Of a stretch of DNA of 64,000 bases, positions 44,095-53,076 are shown in pieces. The stretch is from Amycolatopsis methanolica 239. GTDB taxonomy: Bacteria > Actinomycetota > Actinomycetes > Mycobacteriales > Pseudonocardiaceae. Both the position numbers and the translations under genes were made by a program. How positions within the stretch are numbered: position 1 is the stretch's first letter; each line of letters opens with the position of its first letter. Under the pieces are notes generated by a model. The model saw nothing but the letters and a program-made list of their open reading frames with translations. It was not told the DNA's origin and did not search any database. The stretch is taken from positions 3,410,001-3,474,000 of the forward strand of contig NZ_CP009110.1 of assembly GCF_000739085.1 (NCBI RefSeq). Direction: 5' to 3'.

Positions 44095-45095
44095 GACACC
44101 TGCGGCACGCCCTTGACGAACTCCAGGTTCATGCCGAACAGGCCGCGTGCGGCACGCTGGCCGCCCAGCCAGCCGTGGAAGTAGATCCGCCCGCCGACGA
44201 CGTCCGCCCCGCCCGGTCCTTCCGCGGCGTGGCCGATCGAGTCCGTGGTCAGCAGCGGCCGGTCGGCCTTGGTGTAGGGGCCGGTCAGCGAGGACGCCGT
44301 GGCGTAGCGGGTCTGGTAGCCGGCGTCGCGGTAGTCGTCGGCGGAGTAGAACAGCACGTACTGGCCGCCGCGCTGGGTGATCACCGGCGCTTCGACGATG
44401 CCCTTCTCCTCGGGACGGTCCGCGCGCAGGATCTCGGTGCGCGGGCCGGCGGGCGCGGCGCCGTCCTGGGTCATCTTCTGCACGAAGATCGCCGACGCGC
44501 CGCCGCCCGGGTGCTCGGCCTTGTACAGCAGGTAGCGGGTGCCGTCGCGGGTCTGGAAGGTCTGCGGGTCGATGTCGCCCTGGTCGCCGGGGTCGCAGAT
44601 CAGCGGCGCGTCCCCGGCCGGCTGGTAGGGGCCTGCCACGGAGTTCGCGACGGCGGTGCCGATGCAGCGGTGCCGGTCCGTTTTGGACACCGCCGCGTAG
44701 TACATGAGGAAGGTGCCGTCCGCGCGGCGGGTGACGTCGGGCGCCCAGTAGCCGCCCTTGGGGTCCACCCAGGACGGATCGGCGGCCAGCGCGTCGCCGG
44801 TGACCCGCCACGGCCCGTCCGCGTCCTTGGCGACGGCGACGGGGATCCGGCCGGGCGGGCCGGTGGTGGCGAACGCGTGGTAGTCGGTGCCGATCTTGAG
44901 CACGTCGGGGTCCGGGAAGTCCTCGTTGAGCAGCACCCGCGGGGCGGGCGCGGCCTGCGTCACGGCACCCGGCAGCAGCGCCGAGGAGAGCAGGATTCCC
45001 AGGCAGGTCAACGCTCTCGCGGTCCTGGGTCGCCGGCGCGGGCGGGTCGGTCGGTCGGGTTCGCTGGCCTTGGTGATCTTGCCTGCCGTGTCCAC
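44091..45095 (-). CDS. Secreted glycoside hydrolase family 43-like protein
   Basis: 334 residues. A basic N-terminus with a hydrophobic stretch (ALTCLGILLSSALLPGAVTQA) is a signal peptide. The five-bladed propeller shows the three acidic positions of GH43: Asp in EDFPDPDVL (residue 62 or near), Asp in GDQGDIDPQTF and Glu in KGIVEAPVI. Likely removes arabinose or xylose from plant polysaccharides outside the cell. No sugar regulator is adjacent on this side. It converges on the lyase gene with a four-base overlap. Confidence 0.85.
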   Translation of the reverse strand: MDTAGKITKASEPDRPTRPRRRPRTARALTCLGILLSSALLPGAVTQAAPAPRVLLNEDFPDPDVLKIGTDYHAFATTGPPGRIPVAVAKDADGPWRVTGDALAADPSWVDPKGGYWAPDVTRRADGTFLMYYAAVSKTDRHRCIGTAVANSVAGPYQPAGDAPLICDPGDQGDIDPQTFQTRDGTRYLLYKAEHPGGGASAIFVQKMTQDGAAPAGPRTEILRADRPEEKGIVEAPVITQRGGQYVLFYSADDYRDAGYQTRYATASSLTGPYTKADRPLLTTDSIGHAAEGPGGADVVGGRIYFHGWLGGQRAARGLFGMNLEFVKGVPQVS

Positions 45096-45419
45096 GGCGC
45101 AGGAGTTACCCGGGCGGCGGAGGGACTAATCTCCTCCCTTCGGGCCGCCGGCCGTGCCCGCTGCGGTGACGACGGGGGAGCCGCGGGGCGCTGGTCCGGT
45201 GATCCACCCGCCTCCGACGGAGGAGCCGCCGGTGCGGACGGTCACCGGGTGCGCGCCGGCGCACGGTGCCGAGGCCCGGCTCGCCTGCCGCCGCGACCGG
45301 ACCAGTTGGTGCTGACTCTGGGGCGCGGATGCGGAATTCGCGGGGGTGAGCTCTGCGGTGGCGGGGTGGCGGCCGGGAGGCCTACCGTGGTTGTTCCGGC
45401 TGCGGAAAGGGGAACCGTC
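45096..45419. other. 324-base intergenic region
   Basis: Lies between the GH43 gene (minus) and the HdeD gene (plus). Only short, unconvincing frames are present. GAAAGGGGAA precedes the HdeD ATG. A run of GGAGGCC/GGCGGAGG words near 45200-45235 has no clear structure. Confidence 0.4.
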
Positions 45420-46016
45420 ATGGCCGTGCACCAGCCCTACGGGGCGTTCCGGGTGACGCTCGGCGAGTCGACGGGCGGCGAGTTGCGGCGGGTCACCGGG
45501 CGGTGGTGGATGGTCGCCCTGCTGGGGGTGGCCACCGCGGTGCTGGGCGTGCTCCTGCTGGTGAACCTCGCCGTCGCGGTGGGCACGCTCGCCGTGATCA
45601 TCGCGATCGCCCTGCTGTTCGAGGGCTTCGACGAGATCCTCACCGCCGACCGGCACCGCACCCGGTGGCCGTTCTACCTGCTCGGGGTGGTGTGGATCGG
45701 GATCGGGGTGATCGCGCTCGCCTGGCCGGGCATCACCCTGCTCACGCTCGCCGTGGTGGTCGGCGTCGGGTTCGTCGTCGCGGGCGCCGGGCAGATCGCG
45801 GCGTCACTCGCGTGGCGGCGGCGCCTGCCGATGTGGGGCCTGTGGCTCGGCCTCGGCGTGGTGACGCTGCTGATCGGGGTGGTGGCGCTGGTGTGGCCCG
45901 GCCTGACCGTCCTCACGCTCGCGATCTGGCTCGGAATCGCCCTGGTGCTGCGCGGCGCCGGCGCCCTCTGGTTCGCCCTCCAGCTGCGCCGCGCCCACCA
46001 GGCCATCGAGGCTTAG
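45420..46016 (+). CDS. HdeD-family (DUF308) membrane protein
   Basis: 198 residues with six helices arranged as three similar hairpins: RWWMVALLGVATAVLGVLLL, WPFYLLGVVWIGIGVIALAWPG and MWGLWLGLGVVTLLIGVVALVWPG. The repeated (I/V)GVxALxWPG signature is that of HdeD/DUF308. E. coli HdeD acts in acid resistance; the role in actinobacteria is unknown. The stop overlaps the end of the convergent glycosidase pseudogene by four bases. Confidence 0.88.
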   Translation: MAVHQPYGAFRVTLGESTGGELRRVTGRWWMVALLGVATAVLGVLLLVNLAVAVGTLAVIIAIALLFEGFDEILTADRHRTRWPFYLLGVVWIGIGVIALAWPGITLLTLAVVVGVGFVVAGAGQIAASLAWRRRLPMWGLWLGLGVVTLLIGVVALVWPGLTVLTLAIWLGIALVLRGAGALWFALQLRRAHQAIEA

Positions 46017-46988
46017 ACCGCTCGCGCGATCGCGATCGAACCCTCCAGCCGGGCGCCGGCCTCGTAGAGCATGTACTCCACGCCGTTTTCGGTGCCGAAC
46101 GACGCGGACGCGCACCGGCCGTTGTCGGGTGCTCCGGGCAGCGGCGCGTGGAACACGCCCAGGTGCCGTCGCAGGCTGAAGTCGTTGCCCACCTCGGTGA
46201 TCAGCATCGACCCGCCGGCCTCGATGTTGCAGTGGTACACCACGTAGGTGCTGCCGTCGCGCTTCACCACCGACGGCCCGCTGATGTCGCGCGCGCCGAC
46301 GTCCTCCGGGCGGATCAGCGGCTCCTGCGCGAACTCCCAGGTCCGCCGACCAGCCCCAGCCGATCGTGCGCCGGTTGGTCTGGTTGTTGATCATGAAGAC
46401 CATCACGTACTTCGCGCCCAGCGCGGGCGGGCTGTGCTCGAACACCCGCGCGTAGGACGTCTCGCTGGTGCCCGCGGGCAGCATCGACGCCGACAGCACG
46501 ACCTTGTCGTGGGTGAAGTTGATGCCGTCGCTCGACCGGGCGAGACGGGTCGTGGTGTTCTCGCCGTGGAAGTACAGCCACATCTCCTGCGTCGGCGCGT
46601 GCATATCACGTGCGGCGACGAGATGTGGCTGACCGAGTAGTGCGGCGCCCACACGTTGGACACGATCGGGTTGGCCGGGTGCTCGGTGAACGGCCCCATC
46701 AGGGAATTGGCGTAGGCCAGGCAGATGCCGCCGGGCGCGTCGTGCGGCGCGTAGTACAGGTAGTAGCGGCCCAGCGCGTTGCGCACCCGGCCGTGCCGCG
46801 GACGCACGGGAAGATCAGCTCGCCGGTCGGGTTGTACTTGAGCGCGCTCTTGTCGAACGCGGTGCGCAGGAACCGGTAGTCGGGGAAGCCCGCGGGGCGG
46901 CCTGCGCGGGGACGGCGGGGACGGCGAAGGCCGCCAGGCCCAGCCCGGCGGCGACCTTGAGCGTGGCCCGGCGGGAGAGCTCGGTCAT
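46013..46988 (-). pseudogene. Tat-exported glycoside hydrolase (beta-propeller type) with frameshifts
   Basis: Start ATG 46986-46988 gives a twin-arginine signal, MTELSRRATLKVAAGLGLAAF. After the cleavage site the frame shifts; DYRFLRTAFDKSALKYNPTG, RNALGRYYLYYAPHDAPGG, then EMWLYFHGENTTTRLARSSDG and finally SGPSVVKRDGSTYVVYHCN and GVEYMLYEAGARLEGS lie in successive different frames. At least three shifts are needed to join them. The trace fits secreted GH43/GH117-like propeller enzymes. It is divergent from the LacI gene and carries a LacI operator at its promoter. Confidence 0.8.
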
Positions 46989-47059
46989 TCGGTGACTCCC
47001 TTTCGTCGGCGTTGACGACACGGGACTGTCCGTGGCCTGTTCGAGCGACGTCAAGGTGC

Positions 47060-47073
47060 TAATACGTATTAGT
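47060..47073. promoter_or_regulatory. LacI operator O1 (perfect palindrome CTAATACGTATTAG)
   Basis: A perfect 14-base palindrome with central CG, the classic form of LacI/GalR-family operators, in an otherwise GC-rich gap. It is 72 bases upstream of the glycosidase pseudogene start and 94 before the LacI gene. Confidence 0.85.
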
Positions 47074-47136
47074 CCCGTCCTCGTCCGGTGTCGGACAAGT
47101 TCCTTGACACTGTTCTCCTCGTGCCAGAGCCTCGCC

Positions 47137-47150
47137 TAATCCGCATTAGC
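47137..47150. promoter_or_regulatory. LacI operator O2 (CTAATCCGCATTAG)
   Basis: A second, slightly imperfect copy of O1, 77 bases away and 17 bases before the LacI start codon, so it should give autoregulation. A TTGACA at 47105-47110 between the two sites is a good -35 for the LacI gene. Paired sites allow looping. Confidence 0.8.
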
Positions 47151-47166
47151 CACAGCGGGAGGTCGC

Positions 47167-48186
47167 ATGCCGTCCAGGCGTGACATGCCCCGGCAGGCCG
47201 ACATCGCCCGCATCGCCGGCGTCTCGCAGGCCACGGTGTTGGTCGTGCTCGGCGGCCGGTCCGGGGTCCGGATGGCCGAGTCGACGCGCCGCCGGGTCCT
47301 CGAAGTGGCCGAGAACCTGGGGTACGTGCCGCACCCGGTCGCGACCCGGTTGGCGTCGGCGCCCTCGAACATGCTCGGCCTCTACACCTTCCGCGCCACG
47401 TTCCCGATGGAGGTGGCCGACTCCTACTACCCGATCCTGGTCGGCGTCGAGGAGGAGGCCGCGGCGCTCGGCCAGGATCTGATCCTGTTCACCGGGCTGA
47501 GCGGCGCGGAGGCGTCCGGGGAGGCCTCGATCCGGCGCACCCGCGTCGCCGACGGCTGCCTGTTCTTCGGGCGGCACGTGCCCGAGGAACCGATCGCGAA
47601 GCTGGTCGACTCCGGCTTCCCGCTCGTCTACATCGGACGGCGGGAGGAGCTCGGCGGCCGCATCCCGTTCGTGGGCGCGGATTACGTGGCGGCCTCGGCC
47701 GAGGTCGCCACGCGGCTCGCCGGGCTCGGACACCGGAACCTGCTGTACGTGCGGGAAGCCGACGAAGCACCCTCCTCGGCCGACCGTGAACGCGGCCTCC
47801 GCCAGGCGGCGCCGGACGCGCGGATCGTCCGCCTCGACGGGCCCGCCCTGACCACGGACACGGTCCGCGGCTGGCTCGCCGAGGGCATCACCGCGATCGA
47901 CGTGGAGGAAACCGACACCGGTGCCGCCTACACCGCGGTGCGCCGGGCGCTCGACGCGGCCGGACTGTCCACACCGGACGACCTGTCGCTCGCGGTGCTC
48001 GGCCGCCCGCCGGGGGACGAGCCGGTCAGCGGCTTCGACATCCCGCGCCGCGAGATGGGCCGGCGCGCCGTGCGCCTGCTCGTCGACCTGATCACCGAAA
48101 CCGGGACCACGCCGCAGCAGCTGCTGCGGTGCCCGCCCGTGGCCGGCACGACCGCCGGCCCCGCACCGGAGAGGGACCATGCCTGA
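47167..48186 (+). CDS. LacI-family transcriptional regulator
   Basis: 339 residues. Helix-turn-helix RQADIARIAGVSQATVLVVLGG with the hinge helix region PHPVATRLASAPSNMLGLYT, then a periplasmic-binding-type sugar domain. It is intact while every structural gene around it is damaged. Two matching palindromes lie upstream. Its stop overlaps the start of the FAD enzyme pseudogene (48179) by eight bases, so they form one operon. Confidence 0.92.
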   Translation: MPSRRDMPRQADIARIAGVSQATVLVVLGGRSGVRMAESTRRRVLEVAENLGYVPHPVATRLASAPSNMLGLYTFRATFPMEVADSYYPILVGVEEEAAALGQDLILFTGLSGAEASGEASIRRTRVADGCLFFGRHVPEEPIAKLVDSGFPLVYIGRREELGGRIPFVGADYVAASAEVATRLAGLGHRNLLYVREADEAPSSADRERGLRQAAPDARIVRLDGPALTTDTVRGWLAEGITAIDVEETDTGAAYTAVRRALDAAGLSTPDDLSLAVLGRPPGDEPVSGFDIPRREMGRRAVRLLVDLITETGTTPQQLLRCPPVAGTTAGPAPERDHA

Positions 48187-49740
48187 ACTCGACACCGAAA
48201 TCCTCGTCGTCGGCGGCGGACTCGGCGGCGTGGCCGCCGCGCTGGCCGCGGCGGGCGGCGGGCACCGGGTCGTGCTCACCGAGGAGACCGACTGGCTCGG
48301 CGGCCGGCTCACCGCGCAGGCGGTGCCGCCGGACGAGAACCCGTGGATCGAGCGGTTCGGCTCGACCGCGACCTACCGCCGCCTGCGCGAGGGCATCCGC
48401 GGCTACTACCGGCGCCACTACCAGCTGCGGGCGGAGGCCGCGCGCCTGACCGACCCCAACCCCGGCTCAGGCCGGGTCAGCAAGCTGTGCCACGAGCCGC
48501 GGGTCGCGTTGGCGGTGCTGGAGGCCATGCTCGCCCCGCACCGCGCGGCCGGGCGCGTCACCGTCCTGCTCGAACACCGCCCGGTGGCGGCCGAGACGAC
48601 CGGCGACCGCGTGGACGCGGTCACGCTGGAGGGCCGGGACGGCGCCCGCACCACCGTGCGCGCCGGCTACGTCCTGGACGCCACCGAGAACGGCGACCTG
48701 CTGCCGATGACCGGCACCGAGTTCGCCGTGGGCGCCGAGTCGCGCGACGAGCACGGCGAGCCGCACGCCCCCGAGCACGCCGATCCGGCCAACCTGCAGG
48801 GCATCACCTACTGCTTCGCGTTGTTCCACCACGCCGGGCAGGACCACGTGATCGACCGGCCGGAGATGTACGACTTCTGGCGGTCCTGCACCCCGGAGTT
48901 CTGGCCCGGCCCGCTGCTTGGGGTTCCGCGCGCCCGACCCGCGCACGCTGGAACCGGTCGAGCGGACCTTCGTGCCCAACCCGGACGGCGACCCGCTCGC
49001 GATCACCGCCGACCAGAGCGCCGACGCCCGTGACAAGGAGCTGTGGGGCTTCCGCCGGATCCTGGCCCGCGGCCTGCACGAGGCCGGGGCGTTCGACTCC
49101 GACATCACCCTGGTCAACTGGCCGCTCAACGACTACTGGCTGCGGCCCGCGCTGGAGATCGACGGCCACACCGGCCCGGACGACGTCGCCCGCGCCCACC
49201 ACGAGGCCAAGCAGCTGTCGTTGTCAGTGCTGTACTGGCCGCGGACCGAGGCGCCGCGCGCGGACGGCGGCACCGGCTTCCCCGGGCTGAAGCTGCGGCA
49301 CGACGTCACCGGTACCGCGGACGGCCTCGCGAAATCCGCGTACGTGCGGGAATCGCGGCGGATCAAGGCGGTCACCACCGTCACCGAGCAGGACGTCTCG
49401 CTGGACGTCCTCGGCCCGCACGGGCGCAAGCGGCACGCCGACTCGGTCGGCATCGGCAGCTACCGCATCGACCTCCACCCCTCGACCTCCGGTGACAACT
49501 ACGTCGACGTCGCCAGCGTGCCGTTCGAGATCCCGCTCGGCGCGCTGCTGCCGCGGCGGGTGCGCAACCTGGTGCCGGGCGCGAAGAACATCGGCACGAC
49601 GCACATCACCAACGGCTGCTACCGGCTGCATCCGGTGGAGTGGAACGTCGGCGAGGTCGCCGGGCACCTGGGCGGTTTCGCGCTGCGCCGCGGCGTGGGA
49701 CCACACCAGGTCCGCGACCGAGACCCGCCGCCGCGGCGCC
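48179..49740 (+). pseudogene. FAD-dependent oxidoreductase (PF12831-like) with frameshifts
   Basis: The first 245 residues are fine: TEILVVGGGLGGVAAALAAA, TEETDWLGGRLTAQAVPPDE. Near 48919 an extra G in a G4 run moves the frame; without it PGPLLG would continue as FRAPDPRTLEPVERTFVPN. The rest (KNIGTTHITNGCYRLHPVEW, GEVAGHLGGFALRRGV) then reads well until about 49700, where the expected C-terminal 30 residues are lost at a junction with the next pseudogene. The G-run shift could be a read error, the 3' truncation could not. Confidence 0.75.
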
Positions 49741-50402
49741 CGGCGCACGTGGTCGGTCAAGGCCGCCCGGCCGAGCGCGTGGGTCCGGCGCGGCGACGCG
49801 CCCTGGTACGCGCTGCTCACCCCGCTGGTGCCGATCGTGCTCGCGCTCGGGGCGAAGGTGCCGATCGTGCCGTCGCTGCTGGCGGGTGTGCTGTTCGCGC
49901 TGCTGACCACCACCCGGTGGGGCAACCTCAACGGGCAGGCGCTGCGCTCACTCTACAAGGCGTTCGACGTGGCCGCGCCGCCGATCGTGTTGTTCATCGC
50001 GATCGGGATGCTGCTGGCCGCCGTGAAGCTGCCCGGCGCGAAGTCCGCGCTGACGCCGATCGTGTCGGCGATCAGCCCGGCGGGCGCGATCGCGTTCGTG
50101 CTGGTGTTCACGGTGCTGGTGCCGCTGTGCCTGTTCCGCGGCCGCTCAACGTGTTCGGCCTCGGCGCCGGGGTCGCCGGCGTGCTGGTGTCCGGCGGGAT
50201 CTACCCGATGCCCGCGGTGGTCGGCCTGATGGCCTCCTACAACCAGATGTTCAGCGTCTCCGACCCGACGAGCACCCAGACGGTGTGGAGCGCGCAGTAC
50301 GCCGGGGTGCGGCCGGAGCGGGCGATGATCCCGACCCTGCCCTACACCTGGGTGGTCGCGCTGGGCGGGATGATCCTGACCGCCGTGCTCTACCTGCCGT
50401 GA
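49741..50402 (+). pseudogene. C-terminal half of a multi-pass transporter, frameshifted
   Basis: Helices ALLTPLVPIVLALGAKVPIV, AFDVAAPPIVLFIAIGMLLA and AGAIAFVLVFTVLVPLCLF lie in one frame; a one-base loss near 50145 moves NVFGLGAGVAGVLVSGGIYP and the final helix to the next frame, ending at TGA 50400-50402. The N-terminal half is missing, apparently deleted together with the end of the FAD gene. It resembles ion/organic acid permeases but the family is not firmly identified. Confidence 0.6.
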
Positions 50403-50958
50403 AGCTGCTGACGGCCGACGGGCTGGCACTCGACGCCCGTCGGCACCCCGGGGACGGCCCGGTGGTGGTGCTGGCGCACGGGATCACCGGCGACCTGACC
50501 GAGAACGGGCTGTTCGACGCGCTGGCGGGCAGGCTGACCGGGCACGGCTTCGAGGTGCTGCGGCTCTCGTTCCGGGGGCACGGCGTGAGCGCGGGCCGGC
50601 CGCGGGTGACGATCGCGGCCGCGCGGGGCCGCGGGGTCGCGGTGGCGGCGTCCAGCTTCGGCGCGGTGAGCACGACCCTGTCGTTGCCGGAGCTGGGCGA
50701 CCGGCTGTCCGGGTGGTGCTGTGGCAGCCGGTGCTCGACCCGCACGGGGCGTTCCTGGCGAGCACCGTGCCCGCGCTGGTGCTGCACGGCGACGCCGACG
50801 AGCACGCGCCCTACGAGGTGGCGCGGGATGCCGCGCTGGCCCGGAACCACACGAGCTGGTGCAGCATTTCCAGCGCCGGGCACGGGTTCCGCGGGGCGGC
50901 CGCGGAAGTGCTGGACCGGACGGTGGACCGGCTGGTGGCCTACTGCGGCGAGCGGTAG
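50399..50958 (+). pseudogene. Alpha/beta hydrolase pseudogene
   Basis: GTG 50399-50401 shares GTGA with the transporter stop. The start (KLLTADGLALDARRHPGDGP, VVVLAHGITGDLTENGLFDA, GFEVLRLSFRGHG) is good, then the lid/nucleophile region is shortened (AARGRGVAVAASSFGAVS) and a shift near 50713 moves VLWQPVLDPHGAFLASTVP and LVLHGDADEHAPYEVARDAA to another frame, ending at TAG 50958. It overlaps the DUF5313 gene 3' end by 19 bases. Confidence 0.75.
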
Positions 50959-51344
50959 CGCGCGATGTAGCGCTCCTTGACCTCCCGCTCGGCCTCCTCC
51001 TTGGCTTCGGCGCGCACCTTGCGGGCGGTGCCGTAGGGGTAGCCGTGCTTGCGGAGCCGGTTCTCGACGCTCTCCTCGGCGTAGACGAGGGAGTAGAAGA
51101 ACCCGACGATCCCGGCCATGAGCACCAGGCTCAGCCGCAGGGTGAGCGGGCCGGGCAGCAGCAGCCAGACCAGCATGAGGGGCAGGAGCAGCACCGAGGC
51201 CCGCGCCGCGTGCCGCCACAGCCAGGTCTTGGCGGTCACGTCGTGCAGGACCCAGGTGCGGTGCTGCTCGGGCAGGCGGCCGCCGAGGGCGTACCACAGC
51301 CACTGGAGGGGATTGGGGCGTCGGCGCTCGGTCACGTCTCCCAC
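50940..51344 (-). CDS. DUF5313 membrane protein
   Basis: 134 residues. It opens with RRPNPLQWLWYALGGRLPEQHRTWVLHDVT, the DUF5313 signature, followed by two helices (ASVLLLPLMLVWLLLPG, LSLVLMAGIVGFFYSLVY) and a charged tail (RKHGYPYGTARKVRAEAKEE). Widely conserved in mycobacteria and relatives, function unknown. It is divergent from the first OhrR-like gene. Confidence 0.85.
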   Translation of the reverse strand: MGDVTERRRPNPLQWLWYALGGRLPEQHRTWVLHDVTAKTWLWRHAARASVLLLPLMLVWLLLPGPLTLRLSLVLMAGIVGFFYSLVYAEESVENRLRKHGYPYGTARKVRAEAKEEAEREVKERYIARYRSPQ

Positions 51345-51406
51345 AGTACCCTAAAAGTTAGTGCGTTAATTATCAGTGCCCTCACGGATGGAGTAGGCTC
51401 GGCCAC

Positions 51407-51880
51407 ATGACCGCGATCGACCTGGGCGAGAACCCGCTGGCGCTGGACCGGCAGGTGTGCTTCGCCCTGTCCGTGGCCTCCCGCAGCGTCATCGGGATCT
51501 ACCGGCCGCTGCTCAAGCCCTACGGCCTCACCCACCCGCAGTACCTGGTGCTGCTCGCGCTGTGGGACCGCGCGCCCCGGTCGGTGAAGGACCTGGCCGA
51601 GACCCTGCGCCAGGAGCCGGCCACGTTGTCGCCCCTGCTCAAGCGGCTGGAGGCGCTGGGCTACCTGACGCGGGAACGCAACCGCTCCGACGAGCGGGCG
51701 CTGATGGTCGACCTGACCGAGTCCGGCCGGGACCTGCGCGCTGAGGCCGAGAAGATCCCGTACCGGGTCGTGGAGACGCTCGGCATGGAGGTCGCCGAGC
51801 TGGAGCAGCTGCACGCCGCGCTGGCCCGCGTCATCGCCGCGACCGGAAACGCCGGTGCGGAGCGCGACGAGACCGGTTGA
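51407..51880 (+). CDS. MarR-family regulator, OhrR type (Tyr replaced by Ser)
   Basis: 157 residues. Reactive Cys18 lies in RQVCFALSVASR, matching peroxide-sensing Cys15 of B. subtilis OhrR, and the winged helix is SVKDLAETLRQEPATLSPLLKRLEALGYL. The Tyr four residues after the Cys, which hydrogen-bonds the thiolate in OhrR, is Ser22 here, whereas the paralogue at 53077 keeps Tyr. The AT-rich upstream segment 51352-51376 (with TTAATTA) is the likely operator. No ohr gene is adjacent; DUF5313 is divergent. Confidence 0.85.
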   Translation: MTAIDLGENPLALDRQVCFALSVASRSVIGIYRPLLKPYGLTHPQYLVLLALWDRAPRSVKDLAETLRQEPATLSPLLKRLEALGYLTRERNRSDERALMVDLTESGRDLRAEAEKIPYRVVETLGMEVAELEQLHAALARVIAATGNAGAERDETG

Positions 51881-52016
51881 CGCAGGGATTCCCGGGAGTG
51901 CCAGTTTTTCCGGCAGCACTTCCGAAAGGCGTCCTCCCGCGCATCCTGTCCGGTTCACCGCGCGGACGGGTCTGGCCCGGCACCTGCGTCACTGACGCGA
52001 CCGGCGCCGACGGTGC

Positions 52017-52451
52017 TCAGCGGGTTTGGGCCTGGAACATCCAGTGCTGCTTCTCCAGGTCGGCGGCGATGCCGATGAGGAGGTCCTGGCTCACCGGGTC
52101 GGGCTCGCCGGTGGCCGCGGTCCCGGCGCGCAGGCCGGTGATCGTGGCGGCCAGGATGCCGGCCTCGGCCGCGGCCCGGTCGGCCAGCGGTCCGGCCGGC
52201 AGGCCGGGCAGCGTGGACTCGGCGGCGACCGTGCTCGCGCGGCCGTCCGGGGAGACCCCGAGCGCGGCCAGGCGCTCGGCGACGCTGTCGGCGTGCTCGC
52301 GGGTGGCGGCGGCCAGCTCGTCCAGGTGCAGGTGGACGGCGCGGAAGTGCGGGCCGGTGACGTTCCAGTGCGCCTGCTTGGCCGGCAGGCCCAGGTCGAT
52401 CAGATCGGTGAGCGTCCGCTGGAGTGCGGTGGCGACGGTCTTGGTGGCCAC
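52017..52451 (-). CDS. dps: Dps ferritin-like DNA-protection protein
   Basis: 144 residues. The ferroxidase site between subunits is intact: AKQAHWNVTGPHFRAVHLHLDE and EHADSVAERLAALG supply the His, Asp and Glu ligands. Dps dodecamers oxidise ferrous iron with peroxide and protect DNA. Position between two OhrR-type regulator genes fits an oxidative-stress group, although direct control is unproven. Confidence 0.92.
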   Translation of the reverse strand: MATKTVATALQRTLTDLIDLGLPAKQAHWNVTGPHFRAVHLHLDELAAATREHADSVAERLAALGVSPDGRASTVAAESTLPGLPAGPLADRAAAEAGILAATITGLRAGTAATGEPDPVSQDLLIGIAADLEKQHWMFQAQTR

Positions 52452-52488
52452 CTCGTCGAGGATTACTTCGGTCCCTTCCTTCGGGAAT

Positions 52489-52916
52489 TCAGCCCTGCAG
52501 TGCCTTCTTCAGCACCGCGACCGCCTGGTTGATGGCGGCTTCCGCGGCGTTGGTCTCAGCGCGTTGAGCATCACGAAGTCGTGGATGACGCCCTGGTAGC
52601 GCACGGCGGTGACGGGGACGCCGGCCTGGCGCAGCTTGTTCGCGTAGGCCTCGCCCTCGTCGCGGAGCGCGTCGGCCTCGGCGACGATCCACCGCGCGGC
52701 GGCGTAGCTCTGCTCGAGCGCGACCGGGTAGCGCGCCTCGGGGGAGCGGTCGTAGTCCGGGAAGACCACGGCCGTGCCGGTGCCGCCATCTCGCGGATCA
52801 GCCGGTCGTGGGTGTGCGCGTTGCCGAACACCCAGCCCGCGCCGTGGATGTAGAGGACGACGGGCAGCGTGCCGGTGGCGCCCGCGGGGCGCAAGGTTGT
52901 GCGGGTTGGCGGTCAT
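52489..52916 (-). pseudogene. HSL/family IV esterase pseudogene with large internal deletion
   Basis: The oxyanion region [19 protein letters not shown] is in one frame, [20 protein letters not shown] and [20 protein letters not shown] in another, and the end [15 protein letters not shown] in a third (stop TGA 52489). About 130-150 residues between WIVAE and ADALRDEG are gone, including the GDSAGG nucleophile and the catalytic Asp; the catalytic His in GVIHDFVM remains. Dead gene. It is divergent from the second OhrR-like regulator with a palindrome between, so it was probably its target. Confidence 0.8.
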
Positions 52917-52979
52917 CGCTGTCTCCCTGAGGCTTCGGGGACCGGGTCGCTCGCGATCGATCTGTCACATCAAAATATC

Positions 52980-52989
52980 TTGTGCACAA
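52980..52989. promoter_or_regulatory. Palindrome TTGTGCACAA, candidate OhrR-type operator
   Basis: A perfect 10-base palindrome within the AT-rich stretch 52968-53015, 88 bases before the second OhrR-like gene and between it and the divergent esterase pseudogene. AATTGCGTA follows immediately and could be part of the same site. Confidence 0.5.
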
Positions 52990-53076
52990 CTGAATTGCGT
53001 ACTATGTCATGTGTCACCCCTGGATGGCACGCCACCGGCCGATGGGGGATGATCGAGTGCTGACCAAGGAGGAGTC

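Noticed and set aside
43104-46016. 970-residue plus-strand frame
   Set aside because: It runs through the lyase and the antisense of the GH43 gene by chance; only the last 198 residues, from ATG 45420, are a real gene (HdeD).
15268-52916. All broken genes being only sequencing errors
   Set aside because: One-base shifts (for example in G4 at 48917-48920) could be, but in-frame stops, a 13-base duplication and deletions of 20-150 codons are not typical base-call errors.
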